Part shown: one piece after another, positions 1-6,521 of the stretch
How positions within the stretch are numbered: position 1 is the first letter of the stretch
How the letters are laid out: every line of letters starts with the position of its first letter
Source: Oscillospiraceae bacterium
GTDB taxonomy: Bacteria; Bacillota_A; Clostridia; Oscillospirales; Ruminococcaceae
DNA length: 14,366 nt
Reading direction: 5' to 3'
Assembly: GCA_017829075.1 (NCBI GenBank)
Contig: JAGAJA010000081.1
Location: forward strand, 1 to 14,366
Program-made: the position numbers and the translations under genes
The notes under the pieces: model-generated
The model's input: only the letters and a program-made list of their open reading frames with translations
The model's database searches: none
What the model was told of the DNA's origin: nothing

Positions 1-37
1 CCCGCTCTTCTGTGGTAAAATGGGTGTAATGACACAT
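1..37 (-). CDS. IS30-family transposase, N-terminal 12 codons only
   Basis: Reading from the ATG at 37 down to 2 gives MCHYTHFTTEER. This resembles the conserved YTHLTxEER start of IS30-family transposases, which cut and join IS ends through a DDE catalytic domain. That domain lies off the window. AAAGGAGGAAG sits just upstream of the ATG at good spacing, which supports the start. The family call rests on these 12 residues plus the IS-like end upstream, so it is likely but not proven. Confidence 0.65.
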   Translation of the reverse strand, partial: MCHYTHFTTEER

Positions 38-72
38 ATTGCTTCCTCCTTTTGGGTTGTGTGGTTACTCCC

Positions 73-101
73 ATTATATCACGAGGCGCTTTATGTGTCA
101 T
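73..101 (-). promoter_or_regulatory. Promoter of the IS30 transposase
   Basis: On the minus strand, ATGACA (101-96) and TATAAT (78-73) are separated by exactly 17 bp. The -10 lies about 35 bp upstream of the transposase ATG, between the IS end and the gene. Confidence 0.65.
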
Positions 102-125
102 TATTTTTTCGGGTGTTGCACTAAT

Positions 126-427
126 ATTATAAATCTATCATTATAATTAGAATAAAAGGGACACCTCAATTACAATATTCAAGCCTAAGACTGATTGTGA
201 ATATCATGTATATGTGCAAGAGTTGATACAGAACTGAACAGTACATTTTAACAAGCATTAGATGTGACAGCGTATTGCACTCAATATAAGATTTGGAAAT
301 GCTACTATATTCTATTTGGACTGTATATGAAAAAATATCTCAAAACACTGACATTTACGATAATATGTGATATTATTATGGTAATAATTAATGACTTTGC
401 TACTATAATATACAGTTGGGGGTATAA
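126..427. other. AT-rich intergenic stretch upstream of the two-gene cassette
   Basis: No convincing gene is seen in this roughly 300-bp stretch on either strand. A possible reverse ORF (487-305) has no ribosome site and overlaps the next gene antisense. The stretch contains the promoter candidates for the cassette and a short inverted repeat, ATATTC (176-181)/GAATAT (near 199-204). Composition is very AT-rich, like the cassette and unlike the right half of the window. Confidence 0.5.
348..376 (+). promoter_or_regulatory. Candidate promoter of the two-gene cassette
   Basis: CTGACA (348-353) and TATTAT (371-376) are 17 bp apart. A second, better -10 (TATAAT, 404-409) lacks a recognisable -35 and would leave only a very short leader before the GTG at 430, so the first pair is preferred. 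The region is AT-rich, so chance matches are likely. Confidence 0.4.
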
Positions 428-429
428 AT

Positions 430-831
430 GTGAGCAATCATAAATTTCCGTCATATTATCCGGAAGGTTGTCCTCCAGTCGATGCACAGCCTGGAAGAAT
501 TACAGCATATAGGCTATGTAAATGCAGAAATGTGTCACAATCGGATTTTATTCCGTTAGCGTTAAATCCAAAAAGCAAATTTAAAACAAAAGAGAAGTTG
601 ATACAGGCTTATGGTGTTTCTGTGTTTACAGATGTTGATGGGTGTCAACAGGCAATAAGTGTGTCACCAAAATTGAGACAAATGGTTTCTTGTATTGCTT
701 CTGGTGAGATTGATGAAGATAAAGGTGTAATAAAGAAAACGCCTAGCTTTACTAGCAATAGTCATGTTACATGGTGGGTTTATGAAGACGTTCAGCCACA
801 TACTTTTTTTCATTTTATACAGGACTTATGA
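430..831 (+). CDS. Uncharacterised 133-aa protein, first gene of a two-gene cassette
   Basis: I do not recognise a characterised function. The reading starts at GTG 430, preceded by a G-rich ribosome-site-like run (TTGGGGG, 415-421); the ATG at 428 is out of frame and meets a stop at once. The protein is soluble, with no signal peptide or membrane segment. Visible features are an N-terminal FPSYYPEGCPPVDA segment, a central SVFTD, and a C-terminal block with GVIKKTP followed by SHVTWWVYE, where aromatic and histidine residues cluster. This pattern feels like a family of small hypothetical proteins, but I cannot name it. The next gene starts 23 bp downstream on the same strand, so the two are probably co-transcribed and may act together. 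Composition is AT-rich relative to the chromosome, consistent with horizontal gain. Confidence 0.7.
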   Translation: MSNHKFPSYYPEGCPPVDAQPGRITAYRLCKCRNVSQSDFIPLALNPKSKFKTKEKLIQAYGVSVFTDVDGCQQAISVSPKLRQMVSCIASGEIDEDKGVIKKTPSFTSNSHVTWWVYEDVQPHTFFHFIQDL

Positions 832-854
832 TTTATAGTTGAGAGGTGAGAACC

Positions 855-2048
855 ATGGAAGAACTGTTCTTAAATGTGCAAATGATAGGAGATATGTATT
901 ATCATCATATACATTTGTTTTATGATGAGCCTCTTATTTTTTCTTGCCAAACAAAGGCAAATCAATATTACTTTGTAGTTGCAGTTCCTACATCTGATTC
1001 TGCAGATGCGTCATGGCTTGTCACTCCTATCTCGTCAGGCAGGTTAATTGAGGCAGAACGAAACCTTATCGAAATCAGAAAACTTATTACTGAGCCAGAA
1101 GCTTTTGTTTGTCTTGTCGACCTGAAAGGAAATGATGCTGCTGTAAACCCGATAGATCCTTCTATATTGACTGATGATATGCTTCCTAATGCTGGAACAT
1201 TTCTTAATTATATTGATGGGCAGGAACTTCCATCATCTACTGATGATACAAATACCCGTGCCGAACAAGAAAGACGTGATATAATAGAGATTTCCTTAGA
1301 AAAGAATAATGAGCATCAACAGGAGATACCTTGCCTAGAGTTAGTTAGAACCTTAAACAATGTTCAGAACTTGCTGTATGCAGTGGGGAATAAGAATGGA
1401 AAAGTAAATGGTGCAATCCCGAGGGATATAAAGGAAAAGTGCCAATTATCTGTGTCGGGAATGTATGCAGCCTCCGTAGGGATAAGGCTCAAATCAGAAA
1501 ACCTTTGTGATTTGAGTGGAGAAACTCCGCTTACGCCTGTATTGCAGGAAATGAATAGGCTATTTGGTATGCTGAACGATGAGGAACAATTGAAACAGTA
1601 TCTGACTGTAAATAATCATCGAATAGCATTGCAACTAAGGTTTTTCCTGAAAACACTTCTCAGCGATAATATTGCAATAAATTATAGGAGTGCTTCACCA
1701 AATAACAAGTCATTTAATGAACATTTTTCAACACAACAGCTTTCTACAAGCTTGGCGTTTATTGAATCTGAAATAAATTCTCATTTAATGAAGGAAACAT
1801 ATACCGGAAGATTAACGGGAGCTGATGTAAGTAAGAAAAAATTCAGTTTTGAAACATTAGATCATCAAATAATCCAAGGAAATATAGATCCTTCTTTAAC
1901 TGGAACTGATAAGGTTTTTTCTGTTCCTCAATCTTATAAGATTACAGTAGAAATTCGCATTGATGAAGAAGACTTTATTCATAGTGAAAGACTCTATTAT
2001 ACTTTGAAAGAAATATATCCGTGGTCTGAAGACACTCAACAGGCTTGA
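855..2048 (+). CDS. Uncharacterised 397-aa protein (possibly DUF6575-like), second gene of the cassette
   Basis: The start is set at ATG 855 because AGAGGTGAG (842-850) gives normal spacing; an in-frame GTG at 846 lies inside that site. The N-terminal 60 residues contain FYDEPLIFSC followed by YYFVVAVP and WLVTPIS. This is reminiscent of the DUF6575 type of small beta-rich domain, though I recall that similarity rather than tested it. The middle (about 130-290) is helical and polar. The end (about 330-390) again looks beta-rich, with KITVEIRIDEEDF. There is no signal peptide, membrane segment, nuclease motif or Walker motif. The partner is the 133-aa protein just upstream. Its setting between an IS and a mobilisation region suggests cargo, such as a defence or addiction pair, but nothing in the sequence proves it. 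Confidence 0.7.
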   Translation: MEELFLNVQMIGDMYYHHIHLFYDEPLIFSCQTKANQYYFVVAVPTSDSADASWLVTPISSGRLIEAERNLIEIRKLITEPEAFVCLVDLKGNDAAVNPIDPSILTDDMLPNAGTFLNYIDGQELPSSTDDTNTRAEQERRDIIEISLEKNNEHQQEIPCLELVRTLNNVQNLLYAVGNKNGKVNGAIPRDIKEKCQLSVSGMYAASVGIRLKSENLCDLSGETPLTPVLQEMNRLFGMLNDEEQLKQYLTVNNHRIALQLRFFLKTLLSDNIAINYRSASPNNKSFNEHFSTQQLSTSLAFIESEINSHLMKETYTGRLTGADVSKKKFSFETLDHQIIQGNIDPSLTGTDKVFSVPQSYKITVEIRIDEEDFIHSERLYYTLKEIYPWSEDTQQA

Positions 2049-2057
2049 TTCATACAT

Positions 2058-2098
2058 GATATATCCTTTCATAGCATTGCTGTGAGAGGATATATCAA
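2058..2098 (+). other. Long hairpin after the two-gene cassette
   Basis: Bases 2058-2075 pair with 2081-2098 over 18 positions (two G-T wobbles), with a 5-base loop CATTG. It lies 10 bp after the stop codon. No T run follows, so it is not a classical terminator on its own; it could protect the 3' end of the mRNA or act with the terminator 32 bp downstream. Confidence 0.6.
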
Positions 2099-2129
2099 TA
2101 GTACTAAAATAATTGTGCTAGTTAATATA

Positions 2130-2174
2130 GGGATATACCTTATAATGATGAAGGCATATCCCATTTTTCTTTTC
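2130..2174 (+). terminator. Rho-independent terminator of the two-gene cassette
   Basis: GGGATAT (2130-2136) pairs with ATATCCC (2156-2162), and after one mismatch CCTT pairs with AAGG. The stem is followed by ATTTTTCTTTT (2163-2173). Confidence 0.7.
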
Positions 2175-2381
2175 AACAAAACTATTCTCCATAAGCTTTC
2201 ACAACGATTCATTGAGCTTGTTTTTTCATCGGACATTTGATTATGATATACATTTCAGTCGTTTGAACGCATATCAGTAATTGACTTCTTCTATTATCAA
2301 AATTTTAGGAGAGCAAGTAATACAAAAAAACAACAAATTCAAATCAAAGCAACACTATATCCGTACTCCACAAATACTTCC
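2175..2381. other. AT-rich gap with no gene seen
   Basis: Between the cassette terminator and the promoter of the first XRE gene I see no coding region or clear repeat. The reading that crosses into it at 2382 shadows the XRE gene. Confidence 0.4.
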
Positions 2382-2410
2382 TTGCCAAACGTTCCGATAT
2401 ACGCTATAAT
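2382..2410 (+). promoter_or_regulatory. Sigma-A promoter of the first XRE gene
   Basis: TTGCCA (2382-2387) and TATAAT (2405-2410) are 17 bp apart, 44 bp upstream of the ATG at 2455. An operator for autoregulation would be expected near here, but no clear palindrome is visible. Confidence 0.7.
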
Positions 2411-2454
2411 AATATCAACAAAGGCGCTTTTGAACTTAACAAGGAGTGATACAA

Positions 2455-3564
2455 ATGACAATAGGATCAACTATCAGGCAGCTTCGGCAGGAACAAGACA
2501 TTACGCAGGAACAGCTTGCGGAGGCTCTCGGCCTAACATCGCGGGCGGTGAGCCAGTGGGAAACGGACAGAACATCCCCCGATATCTCGCAGCTCCCCGC
2601 GCTTGCGAATTTCTTTGATGTGACGACAGACCACTTGCTTGGTTTGGACATCAAGCGAAAAGAGGAAGAATTGGATAAAATATACGTCCAAATAAATAGG
2701 TATAATGAAATAGGCGATCAGAAGGGACTTGAGGAGTATATCAGAGAACAACTGAAAACATATCCTAACGATCCTAATCTGCTTACACATCTCGCATTTG
2801 CTTTGCAAAACTACTATTTCGGTCAGGGCAAGGCAGACACAGAGGAGCTTAAAAAGGAAAAATCAAATGAAATAATAACTCTGTGCGAAAGGGCATTGAA
2901 ATACTATAAGCCTACCGAGAACAACAGCTTTCCAAAGCAGCAGCTTATTATTCATTACATCTATTATTTGCACGATAAAGAGAAAGCAAAAGAGATAGTC
3001 ATGTCACTGCCTAATGTAGGCTGCACAAGAGAAATGTTTTTAGGTGACCTGTATGAGGGCAAAGAAGCTCTTGAACGCAGACAGGCAGCATTGCTGTGGA
3101 GCTTTACACAGATGATGCATAATCTGTTTTGGAATATATCTTGTGATGATTCATACACCTTTGAGCAGAAAATTGAGATTCTAAAAGCAGATGATGCCAT
3201 GATAGAACTCATAACGGGCGGCAAACCAAACTTTTTTCATTGTAAATTATCGGTTAATGCAGCAACACAAGCGGTGTACTATTTAAAACTCGGTGATGAA
3301 GAAAATGCTCTTGATATGCTTGAAGCCGCATACGACCATGCCGACAGCTACGAGACTCGTCCCGATGGAGAAAAATATGCTCCCTGCTGGCTTTCCGAGC
3401 TTGATGATAAGCTGGAATACGTCGGCAAACCCGACCCCGATACGGATTATGACAGATTATATAATATCATCATAAAACCCGAAAATAAATTCTGCGAAGT
3501 GTTTGACGGCAACGAGCGTTTTGGAAGGCTTATGGACAAGCTGAAAGAAAAAATCGGTGAATAA
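2455..3564 (+). CDS. XRE-family regulator with long TPR-like C-terminal region
   Basis: The start is ATG 2455, because AAGGAG (2441-2446) sits 8 bases upstream; the in-frame GTG at 2446 overlaps that site. The product is 369 aa. Residues about 5-60 form a typical XRE/Cro helix-turn-helix: IRQLRQEQ, then DITQEQLAEALGLTSRAVSQ with a WET and the usual LPALANFFDVTTDHLLGLD ending. The rest (about 65-369) is helix-rich with repeated aromatic and leucine spacing, resembling the TPR-like sensor half of Firmicute XRE regulators. Such halves often bind a peptide or partner protein, but the ligand here is unknown. It carries its own promoter and points away from the relaxase genes. A second regulator of the same general architecture lies at 5634-6251. 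It probably controls mobile-element or cargo genes; the target is inference. Confidence 0.85.
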   Translation: MTIGSTIRQLRQEQDITQEQLAEALGLTSRAVSQWETDRTSPDISQLPALANFFDVTTDHLLGLDIKRKEEELDKIYVQINRYNEIGDQKGLEEYIREQLKTYPNDPNLLTHLAFALQNYYFGQGKADTEELKKEKSNEIITLCERALKYYKPTENNSFPKQQLIIHYIYYLHDKEKAKEIVMSLPNVGCTREMFLGDLYEGKEALERRQAALLWSFTQMMHNLFWNISCDDSYTFEQKIEILKADDAMIELITGGKPNFFHCKLSVNAATQAVYYLKLGDEENALDMLEAAYDHADSYETRPDGEKYAPCWLSELDDKLEYVGKPDPDTDYDRLYNIIIKPENKFCEVFDGNERFGRLMDKLKEKIGE

Positions 3565-3655
3565 CAGCTGGGTCTGAAACAAAAAATGTGTAAACGCGAA
3601 TAAGCCCGAAAAACCTATCAACACTAAAACCGCAGCGAAACATGGCAACGCCGGG

Positions 3656-3751
3656 CTAGAGCAGGCCGTCGATAATCGGCGGCTTACTCTTGTATACGGT
3701 GTCGTACAGCTCGCTTAAAGTCATGGTGCGAATATAATACGGGTCAGTCAT
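3656..3751 (-). pseudogene. Dead 5' fragment of a mobile-element AAA-type ATPase gene
   Basis: From an ATG at 3751 the minus strand reads 31 codons starting MTDPYYIRTMTLSELYDTVY and ending KPPIIDGLL, then TAG. From memory, element-borne AAA/RepA-like ATPases found beside MobV relaxases begin like this and continue LLYPGTYLF into a Walker A motif. Here the Tyr codon position is a stop, and the reading beyond it (PGVAMFRCGF) no longer gives a Walker A GxxxxGKS. The gene therefore looks truncated and decayed, and the remaining downstream sequence up to the XRE stop shows no ATPase motif. It lies downstream of the relaxase in the same direction, where such a gene would be expected. A genuine 31-aa peptide is possible but less likely. 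Confidence 0.6.
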
Positions 3752-3838
3752 CTTCCAAAGAAAACCACGATAACTGCACCTTTCGGTATTGCAAGCGTAT
3801 TTTTATGCAATAACAACCGATACGCTGCTAAATTATCG

Positions 3839-5176
3839 TCACCTCTTAACCCCTCTCACCCTCTGCTTCAGAAACTCTTGCAGCTTCTGCGTGAGCTTCA
3901 GGCTCTCAATAAAGTCCAGCACCTTTTGGTACATTGCTTTTAGGCTTCCAAGCTCGTTCTGGGTTTTGCGCAGTTCCTTTCGGAGCGGGTAAATCTCCTG
4001 TGCCTTCTGTTCAAGAGCAGCGTTCCTTTCAGCGGCGTCCTCGTTTTCTTTTTTCAGTCTTGCAATCTCGGCGGTCAGCTCGCTCTCCCTGTTCTCGGCA
4101 GCGATATGCTTCTTGGCGAGGTCGGTTAGAGCGCCGTAGTCTTCTTTGGAGAGCGTAACCTTTCCACCGAAAATCGTTTTGCCGGTTTCAATCTCGTCTA
4201 TGGATTTAAGCTTCGTTGCCTTTCGGGCGCTCGTTTCAAGCAAGGTCTGATTATCGGTAAGTGCAGTGGTGGTCTGCGTTAGCACAGAGGATTTCTCCGC
4301 TATCTCCTCGTCCAGATGAGCAACCGCAGCGTTCTTTTCTTGGAACTGCTCGTCCAGCTCATCAATAACGGCTTCAACCTGCGAACGCAACTCCACTCGG
4401 TGCTTCAGAAGCCTGTTTGCACTCTCGGCTTGCTCGGAGAGTACAGCGATTTCCTCTTTCTTCTCCTCAACCTGCTCCGTTATCTTGGCATACTCCTTGT
4501 ACTGTTCCACCGTCAAGCTACCACGGGACTTTTCGGGGGCGGCGATTTGTATGCCGTGGCGATTGCAAATCTCGGTCAGCACCTTGCACTCCGCTTCTCG
4601 CCAGCTGCTTATCGTATCTTTTCCGCTGCCGAAGCCCATTTCTTTGAGCGCCTGCGCTATGCCGTTTTGGGTGTCAACTCCTATTTTGTAATGCCCGACA
4701 GGTATGTAGTCGATATGCAGGTGAGGAGTAGCTTCATCAAGGTGCAGAACAGCGTTAAACACATAGAAATTCGGGTTGCGTTCTTGGAAACCCTGCATAT
4801 ATTCCGTCAAGCAAGCGGTATCGATTTCAGCATCGGGAGTGCCAACGCCCGTGTTCTTCATATCGCCAATCTGAACCACATCTTCGTAGAAGCTCTTGCG
4901 CTTGTCTGCGGCAGTCACCACGCTTTGCGAAATCTTCCGCTTGAAAGTATGCTCGTAGTAGCTTGTGTTTATCTTCCTGTCAGCTCGCTTCTGTTTTGCA
5001 TTGTATCGTTCAACAGCAGCGCAGAATAGGTGCTCATAGGCTTCTTCGATAGGCTGTTGAACGAATACAATGTTATCCTTCGTTCGGGTATCGTCCACAT
5101 TCTTGGCGTTGAACTTTCGGTTGTTGTGAGCAAGGCTTCCCTTGCCTTGACAATGGGAAATGCGTTTTTCGCTCAT
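3839..5176 (-). CDS. MobV-family relaxase (plasmid recombination/mobilisation enzyme)
   Basis: The 445-aa product should nick and bind one strand at oriT to start conjugative transfer of the element by a helper. The start at 5176 is chosen because AAAGGAG lies just upstream; the open frame runs 99 codons further without a ribosome site or conserved sequence. Residues 17-28 contain the H-x-x-R segment followed by NVD typical of MobV motif I. Residues 145-154 carry HLDEATPHLH, the metal-binding histidine motif of MobV/Pre enzymes, preceded by NFYVFNAVL. From about 230 to the end the protein is a long Glu/Lys/Leu-rich coiled coil, as is usual for the family. Length is normal, so it is probably intact. 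A candidate oriT hairpin lies 29 bp upstream. No conjugation genes are present, so mobility would depend on help in trans. Confidence 0.9.
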   Translation of the reverse strand: MSEKRISHCQGKGSLAHNNRKFNAKNVDDTRTKDNIVFVQQPIEEAYEHLFCAAVERYNAKQKRADRKINTSYYEHTFKRKISQSVVTAADKRKSFYEDVVQIGDMKNTGVGTPDAEIDTACLTEYMQGFQERNPNFYVFNAVLHLDEATPHLHIDYIPVGHYKIGVDTQNGIAQALKEMGFGSGKDTISSWREAECKVLTEICNRHGIQIAAPEKSRGSLTVEQYKEYAKITEQVEEKKEEIAVLSEQAESANRLLKHRVELRSQVEAVIDELDEQFQEKNAAVAHLDEEIAEKSSVLTQTTTALTDNQTLLETSARKATKLKSIDEIETGKTIFGGKVTLSKEDYGALTDLAKKHIAAENRESELTAEIARLKKENEDAAERNAALEQKAQEIYPLRKELRKTQNELGSLKAMYQKVLDFIESLKLTQKLQEFLKQRVRGVKR

Positions 5177-5204
5177 AAGTATATTCTCCTTTCGTTGCGG
5201 TATT

Positions 5205-5227
5205 GTTACTGGTGTGCCAACAGTAAC
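5205..5227 (-). other. Candidate oriT hairpin of the MobV relaxase
   Basis: GTTACTG (5205-5211) and CAGTAAC (5221-5227) form a perfect 7-bp inverted repeat with a 9-base loop, GTGTGCCAA on the plus strand. MobV oriTs known from pMV158-type plasmids have short inverted repeats next to the nick site, just upstream of the mob gene. Position and shape fit; the nick itself cannot be placed from sequence alone. Confidence 0.45.
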
Positions 5228-5239
5228 GCCATAATACTC

Positions 5240-5362
5240 TTGACATTGATTTCCGCAATCTACAATCAACATCAAGGGTAAGGCGCTCACCGAGGGGCAA
5301 AGGGCGTTGCACCCCTTTGCAATCCCCGTCCTGCTTTCACACACCGACATCGGTGCTTTTTT
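5240..5362 (+). ncRNA. Candidate small RNA divergent from the relaxase gene
   Basis: TTGACA (5240-5245) and TACAAT (5261-5266), with a short 15-bp spacer, could start a transcript near 5273. The stretch then contains a hairpin, GCAAAGGG (5297-5304) with CCCTTTGC (5313-5320), and ends in a clear terminator at 5342-5362. No ORF with a ribosome site fits between them. The result would be an RNA of about 90 nt. The suboptimal spacer keeps confidence low. Confidence 0.35.
5342..5362 (+). terminator. Rho-independent terminator pointing rightward
   Basis: CACCG (5342-5346) pairs with CGGTG (5351-5355) across ACAT, and C then six T bases follow (5357-5362). No protein gene on the plus strand ends here, which is the main reason to suspect a small RNA upstream. 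Confidence 0.65.
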
Positions 5363-5367
5363 CATAA

Positions 5368-5454
5368 CTGAAAAAGAAAAGTGTGGGTCAATCGGCAAAG
5401 CGCTCGGACGGGGGCAGGGCGCTGCGGCAAGCAGTGACCCTTTTCTTTTTTCAG
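5368..5454. repeat. Foldback repeat copy 1 (87 bp)
   Basis: Ends are inverted: CTGAAAAAGAAAAG (5368-5381) against CTTTTCTTTTTTCAG at the right end, continuing inward as GGGTCA/TGACCC. The core reads GCGCTCGGACGGGGGCAGG and then GCTGCGGCAAGCAGTGACC. A second, diverged copy lies at 6370-6458, 1,002 bp away in the same orientation, on the other side of the second XRE gene. It has no coding content. Confidence 0.75.
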
Positions 5455-5570
5455 CTTTGCAATAAAGTCGCAATCGCCCGGAAATCGGACAGAGCTGAAA
5501 AGTAATGATAGTATAGGGGAAATGTGATATGACCTTTCATTTGGTTGAGTATACATAAACTAATGCGTTA

Positions 5571-5599
5571 TTGAAAATTCCTTTTTCTTGCGGTATAAT
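5571..5599 (+). promoter_or_regulatory. Sigma-A promoter of the second XRE gene
   Basis: TTGAAA (5571-5576) and TATAAT (5594-5599) are 17 bp apart, 34 bp upstream of the ATG at 5634. Confidence 0.75.
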
Positions 5600-5633
5600 T
5601 AAATAAAACCAAATGTTGAAAAGGAGAAACACT

Positions 5634-6251
5634 ATGTTATATCTACCCGATAATCTGAAGAAATACCGCATACTTAAAAATCTTACCCAAGAGGATGTTG
5701 CGGAATACCTCGGCATTACTCCACAAAGCGTTTCAAAATGGGAGCGTGGTGAATGCTACCCGGATATTACTTTTTTACCTGCATTGGCTAATATTTTTGA
5801 AACCAGCGTTGATTTACTGATAGGTATGGATACAATCCGCGCCGAGCAAACTCGTTACAATATACACAAGACCGCTTTAGAATTTCAGAGGTGCGGCGAC
5901 TATGCTTCAGCAGAAAAGGTGTACCGTGACGCACTGCTCATCTACCCCAACAAGCCGGGAATGATTTTAGGGCTTGCAGGTGTACTTGCTTTGCAAGGCA
6001 AATCCGAGGAAGCGATTGAACTTATGGAAAGGGGGCTTCTCATATCCATAAATGAGAAGCAAAAGGCAACAACCCGTGCGACATTGTGTTTTCTATATCT
6101 GAAATGCGGCAGAAAAGATAAGGCGGAAGCACTTGCTTCCGAACTCCCCCACACAAGAGAAAGCCGAGAGGTAATTCAGCCGTTGATTTCGCAGGGACTT
6201 GATGACAGCGAGATTGACAGAAATGTGAGAATTATTCTTCTCGGGGAATAG
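5634..6251 (+). CDS. XRE-family regulator with TPR-like C-terminal half
   Basis: The start is ATG 5634, with AAAAGGAG just before it; the upstream in-frame ATG at 5613 would place this ribosome site inside the gene. The product is 205 aa. Residues about 6-62 are an XRE helix-turn-helix: LKKYRILKNLTQEDVAEYLG, then ITPQSVSKWERG and PALANIFETSVDLLIGMD. Residues about 75-200 contain TPR-like helical pairs: ALEFQRCGDYASAEKVYRDA, then GLAGVLALQGKSEEAIELME and LCFLYLKCGRKDKAEALASE. The layout matches short Firmicute repressors of mobile elements, whose TPR half responds to a signal. It has its own promoter and terminator and stands as a single-gene unit between two direct copies of a foldback repeat. 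Targets are unknown. Confidence 0.88.
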   Translation: MLYLPDNLKKYRILKNLTQEDVAEYLGITPQSVSKWERGECYPDITFLPALANIFETSVDLLIGMDTIRAEQTRYNIHKTALEFQRCGDYASAEKVYRDALLIYPNKPGMILGLAGVLALQGKSEEAIELMERGLLISINEKQKATTRATLCFLYLKCGRKDKAEALASELPHTRESREVIQPLISQGLDDSEIDRNVRIILLGE

Positions 6252-6305
6252 TGGGTATAAGCATAACCGCCTATACAATATCGAGCAGTTCACATATTCA
6301 TATTT

Positions 6306-6340
6306 AGCCGCACCCTACACCGAGTGCGGCTTTGCTTTTA
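6306..6340 (+). terminator. Terminator of the second XRE gene
   Basis: AGCCGCAC (6306-6313) pairs perfectly with GTGCGGCT (6324-6331), followed by TTGCTTTTA. It lies 55 bp after the stop codon. Confidence 0.75.
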
Positions 6341-6369
6341 TCTAGCGATAACACCTTCAACTCCAAATT

Positions 6370-6458
6370 TGAAAAAAGAAAATGTGGCGATTTGGCTGAA
6401 AGGCGCTCGGATAGGAGCAGGGAGCTGCGGCAAGCAGTGACCCCATTTTCTTTTTCAG
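6370..6458. repeat. Foldback repeat copy 2 (89 bp)
   Basis: This is a diverged direct copy of 5368-5454. It shares GCGCTCGGA, then GCTGCGGCAAGCAGTGACCC and the T-rich right end TTTTCTTTTTCAG. The inverted ends are TGAAAAAAGAAAATG against CATTTTCTTTTTCA. Differences between the copies lie mostly in the centre. It abuts the truncated gene that begins near 6480. Confidence 0.75.
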
Positions 6459-6521
6459 CCTTGCCCGTTTCTCCTTTTCAGAAATGCTTGTTCTTCAATA
6501 GAGATTGCGGAGTATTTCAAT

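Larger units (their letters stand above)
1..125 (-). mobile_element. Left end of an IS30-family insertion sequence (partial)
   Basis: The window starts inside an insertion sequence read on the minus strand. It holds the transposase start, its ribosome site, a good promoter, and a probable terminal inverted repeat around 111-125 (GGGTGTTGCACTAAT on the plus strand). The outer limit near 125 is an estimate, because the other IS end and the target duplication are outside the window. Confidence 0.6.

Noticed and set aside
4316..5029. 237-aa plus-strand ORF opposite the relaxase gene
   Set aside because: It is antisense to a clear MobV coding region, with no ribosome site or recognisable domain.
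5177..5473. 99-codon N-terminal extension of the relaxase frame
   Set aside because: It reads through the oriT candidate and a foldback repeat, has low-quality composition, and the ATG at 5176 has a strong ribosome site and matches the family start.
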